8,645 nucleotides of DNA from assembly GCA_947504795.1 (NCBI GenBank), contig CANNJG010000076.1:1-8645 (forward strand), in the 5' to 3' direction. Below, in pieces: positions 6,713 through 8,645 of this stretch. Within the stretch, counting starts at the first letter, position 1; each line of letters begins with the position of its first letter. Position numbers and translations under genes: made by a program. The DNA is from Legionellaceae bacterium (GTDB taxonomy: Bacteria > Pseudomonadota > Gammaproteobacteria > Legionellales > Legionellaceae). The notes under the pieces were generated by a model. It searched no databases, was not told where the DNA came from, and was given only the letters and a program-made list of their open reading frames with translations.

Positions 6713-7701
6713 TGTTGCCTTTGATTTTTGGCGGTCTTCTCGCGTTTATAATCATCATGTACGTGATTTTAGATGGGTTTGACCTCGGAATAGGTATTTT
6801 ATTTCCGTTTACGCACAGCGAACAAGACCGCGATAGCATGATGAATTCAATAGCACCGGTTTGGGATGGTAATGAAACTTGGTTGGTTTTCGGCGGTGCC
6901 ATGCTCTACGGTGCTTTTCCTCAAGTGTATGGGGGATTATTGCCGATAATCTATATGCCAATCATGCTCATGTTAATTGCATTGATTTTTCGAGGGGTCA
7001 GTTTAGAGTTCCGTTTTAAAGCTGAACGTTCCAAACCAATATGGAATTGGAGTTTCGCACTCGGCTCCATTTGTGCTGCTTTCTTTCAGGGTGTCATATT
7101 AGGGTATTATATCGAGGGATTCAAAATAAATGATTTTGCCGCGACCGTCAGCCATCCCGACTGGCTCACGCCTTTTTCTTTATTTACTGGAGTTGCATTG
7201 GTATGCGGTTATGCCCTATTGGGTTCAACCTGGATGATTATTAAAAGTGAAGGCAGTTTGCAGAAAAAAATGATCCATCATGCCAAGGGATTATTAGTTC
7301 TGATTAGTTTTTTCCTGATTTTAGTTAGCATATGGACGCCTTTCAGCAATGCTAATATTTTTCATCGCTGGTACAGTTTCCCCAATTTCTTATATTTGTT
7401 CCCTCTTCCGCTTATTACGGCAGTCATGATATATTTGGCTTGGAAAAATTTATCCCAAGAACCAGAAAGGAAGCCGTTTTTTTATTGTATCGCCATATTT
7501 TTGTGTGCTTATGTGGGACTTGGTGTCAGTTTTTATCCCTATCTGATTCCAAATCAAGTGACTCTATGGCAAGGCGCAGCACCTGATAGCACCTTACGAT
7601 TCATATTAGTCGGCGTCTCAATTATGGTTCCGATTTTATTTGCTTATACCTTATATGCTTACCATGTGTTTCGTGGAAAAACAACCGATGGTTATCATTG
7701 A
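6712..7701 (+). CDS. cydB: Cytochrome bd-type quinol oxidase subunit II
   Basis: Structural partner of subunit I in the bd-type oxidase, 329 residues, mostly transmembrane. The N-terminus carries the family signature VILDGFDLGIGILFPF (18-33), followed by APVWDGNETWLVFGGAMLYG (48-67), FRGVSLEFRFK (89-99) and FFQGVILGYYIEG, all conserved in CydB/CioB. Acidic D21 and D24 belong to the DGFDLG motif. A GGAG about eight bases upstream and the one-base overlap with cydA support the ATG at 6712. No cydX/cbdX-like small membrane protein with a ribosome-binding site was seen directly downstream, and no cydCD genes are in the window. The gene seems complete. No strong terminator follows. Confidence 0.96.
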   Translation: MLPLIFGGLLAFIIIMYVILDGFDLGIGILFPFTHSEQDRDSMMNSIAPVWDGNETWLVFGGAMLYGAFPQVYGGLLPIIYMPIMLMLIALIFRGVSLEFRFKAERSKPIWNWSFALGSICAAFFQGVILGYYIEGFKINDFAATVSHPDWLTPFSLFTGVALVCGYALLGSTWMIIKSEGSLQKKMIHHAKGLLVLISFFLILVSIWTPFSNANIFHRWYSFPNFLYLFPLPLITAVMIYLAWKNLSQEPERKPFFYCIAIFLCAYVGLGVSFYPYLIPNQVTLWQGAAPDSTLRFILVGVSIMVPILFAYTLYAYHVFRGKTTDGYH

Positions 7702-7722
7702 TTTAATAATTCAAACGATCGT

Positions 7723-7734
7723 TTTCCCTGTGAA
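7723..7734. repeat. 12-bp perfect palindrome downstream of cydB
   Basis: AAACGATCGTTT is self-complementary and lies 22 bases after the cydB stop. As an RNA hairpin it would have only a four-base-pair stem and a four-base loop followed by a few T residues, so it is at best a weak terminator. It could equally be chance in AT-rich DNA. Confidence 0.3.
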
Positions 7735-7743
7735 AGCGTACTA

Positions 7744-7761
7744 GTGCGTTACGCAACGCAC
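7744..7761. repeat. 7-bp perfect hairpin GTGCGTT-ACGC-AACGCAC
   Basis: The arms 7744-7750 and 7755-7761 are exactly complementary with a tetraloop ACGC. There is no T-run after it on the + strand, so it is not a classic intrinsic terminator. It lies at the junction between the cydB operon and the degraded accessory region and may mark the edge of a repeat or mobile sequence. Confidence 0.45.
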
Positions 7762-7939
7762 GCGAACACGTTTAATGATGGCGTCTCTCCCCACCGAATC
7801 AAGAGTGATTTGCGTCGCTGGTGTTCGTGGTGGGTGAGGTCGCTAAAAAGTTGGCAGTACCAAGAATTATTAGGATGGTTTTTACACGTGTGTCGAGATT
7901 CTAAGGTGGTGCAAATTACAATCGCACTTCTTCAAGAAT
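7762..7939. other. Stretch without a supported gene
   Basis: Between the hairpin and the minus-strand reading frame I see no gene I can support. A + strand frame from a GTG at 7744 to 7998 is open, but it starts within the hairpin, has no convincing ribosome-binding site, is rich in Trp and Arg, and resembles nothing I recognise. The sequence may be relict DNA. Confidence 0.4.
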
Positions 7940-8527
7940 CTAATACACCAACCCTAATTGACTTGCAGGCCGGTTTAGATTTTCACGCGACTGCGTAAGC
8001 CCGGCGATTCTCACTTCATCAAGATGGCGGACAGCCGCTAAATCAAGCCCCGCGCGCACCGGGCGTGGCGTCCACCGCCCCATCGGTGCCACGTCCCATC
8101 GCACTCGCCAGACGTCGGCCCGCGTTAATGCAAAATCGAAACCGAGACCCGAAGAAGTTGAAAGGGGGAACCAAGATTTAATATTTGTAACGTAATTACA
8201 AAAAGTAAGAACTCTCGGCAGAGCTTCCTCAGTAAAAGAAGGCAGGGGGTCAAACGACCGGTCTGGTCTACAATATTCGTGGGCAACGTGTACGGGAACA
8301 TCGCGTTGTGCCTTACCAACCTTCATCCAAGCTTCTTCTTGCTGGTGATAATTCCATTTATCAAAATTAGTCACATAAGTATCCAATGCTGTAATCAATG
8401 AATGGAAATCAAATTTTAATTTGTTGCTGAGCTTTTCAGCGGGTGACGTGATAAAAAATGATGCTATGAAGAATATAGGATAAGTTATATAGATGAGAAA
8501 TTGAAAAGATGCAAAACAAACCGGCAT
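7940..8527 (-). pseudogene. Unknown reading frame, probably a chimeric or 5'-truncated remnant
   Basis: An uninterrupted minus-strand frame of 195 residues from an ATG at 8525-8527. I do not recognise the family. The first part has a hydrophobic helix (about residues 4-27, FLIYITYPIFFIASFFIT inside) like a signal anchor, then a soluble, protein-like segment with EEAWMKVGKAQRDVPVH and EYCRPDRSFDPLPSFTEE, to about residue 125. The last ~70 residues are encoded by the GC-rich block and are rich in Arg, Trp and Val (ADVWRVRWDVAPMGRW, LDLAAVRHLDEVRIAGL), unlike the first part. There is no good Shine-Dalgarno, and the start sits five bases from the insertion-sequence end at 8532, so the original upstream part was probably displaced. 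The simplest reading is an old gene cut by the element and joined to a repeat; a real small protein cannot be excluded. Confidence 0.35.
8010..8145. repeat. GC-rich block, possible interspersed repeat or acquired segment
   Basis: Bases 8041-8130 have 64 G or C of 90 (71%), while 8401-8460 has 33% and the genes to the left are AT-rich. Partial inverted repeats occur inside: GCACCG (from 8046) with CGGTGC (from 8083), and GTGGC with GCCAC within the same span. Both strands are open in some frame, as often happens in GC-rich DNA, so coding cannot be argued from openness. Edges are approximate. Confidence 0.4.
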
Positions 8528-8548
8528 CAAGTGTAGTAGCTCAGACCT

Positions 8549-8589
8549 GATCTGACAGTCGTCGGTTTTTTAGAAGTGTCTGTCAGGTC
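8549..8589. repeat. Imperfect inverted repeat within the IS end
   Basis: GATCTGACAG (8549-8558) and CTGTCAGGTC (8580-8589) pair over ten bases with a single mismatch (G-U capable in RNA) around a 21-nt loop. One arm covers the transposase stop codon and the other lies in the terminal region. It may be subterminal transposase-binding repeats or an RNA fold; it is not a classic terminator. Confidence 0.45.
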
Positions 8590-8645
8590 AAATTTCGTTT
8601 AAAAACTTATCCTTCCAGAGTTGTTTACCATCGAGGAGTGTTTGT
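8588..8645 (-). CDS. Transposase C-terminus, partial (IS481-like)
   Basis: The minus strand encodes QTLLDGKQLWKDKFLNEI followed by TGA at 8588-8590. This resembles the tail of IS481-family DDE transposases, in which a GRTPMQT-like segment is followed by a short charged end of this kind. Only 18 residues are visible; no catalytic residue is inside the window, and the start is past the right edge. Whether the transposase is intact cannot be judged here. Confidence 0.6.
   Translation of the reverse strand, partial: QTLLDGKQLWKDKFLNEI

Larger units (their letters stand above)
8532..8645 (-). mobile_element. End of an insertion sequence (right edge cut off), IS481-like
   Basis: The element starts with TGTAGTAGC at 8532 and the terminal stretch runs to about 8558. 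The C-terminus of a transposase reading toward this end lies just inside it, so this is the downstream end of the element. The other end, and therefore terminal repeat matching and any target duplication, lie outside the window. The family call rests on the transposase tail. Confidence 0.6.

Noticed and set aside
7744..7998. + strand reading frame of 84 codons
   Set aside because: It begins within a hairpin, has no convincing ribosome-binding site, partly overlaps the opposite frame and resembles no family I recognise.
8125..8319. Minus-strand frame of 64 codons
   Set aside because: It lies fully within the longer minus-strand frame in another register, has no ribosome-binding site and seems a shadow.
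1..8645. CRISPR array, tRNA or rRNA gene
   Set aside because: No regularly spaced direct repeats and no cloverleaf or rRNA-like sequence were seen.

Overview
The window looks like chromosomal DNA from an AT-rich gammaproteobacterium. The low GC, the gene set and the CIO-type bd oxidase would fit Legionella or a relative, but this is inference and no marker gene proves it.

Region 1 (bases 1-4483, + strand) is a tight run of five genes: the 3' part of a cyclopropane-fatty-acid-synthase-like methyltransferase (the frame is open to the left edge, so its start lies outside), a DUF1295 membrane protein, a class I CPD photolyase, a YeeZ-like atypical SDR/epimerase and a TspO/MBR protein. Gaps are 4-19 nt, or a 4-nt ATGA overlap, with no room for internal promoters of any size. 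Lipid methylation, UV lesion repair by light and TspO together suggest a light or photo-oxidative stress operon.

Region 2 (4510-5347) holds a convergent SDR gene on the minus strand. Its catalytic tyrosine position is isoleucine. Its start region forms a divergent promoter interval with the next operon; a TACA-G-TGTA inverted repeat overlaps its predicted -10.

Region 3 (5348-7701) is a two-gene bd-type quinol oxidase operon (cydA/cydB of the short Q-loop, CIO-like type) with a good sigma70 promoter and coupled TAATG translation. No cydX-like small gene is visible after it.

Region 4 (7702-8645) is accessory and degraded. It holds a perfect 7-bp hairpin, a block with 71% GC over 8041-8130 inside AT-rich DNA, a minus-strand reading frame of unknown function that appears chimeric and cut at its 5' end, and the end of an insertion sequence. 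The last 58 bases encode the C-terminus of a transposase (likely IS481-like) that continues beyond the right edge.
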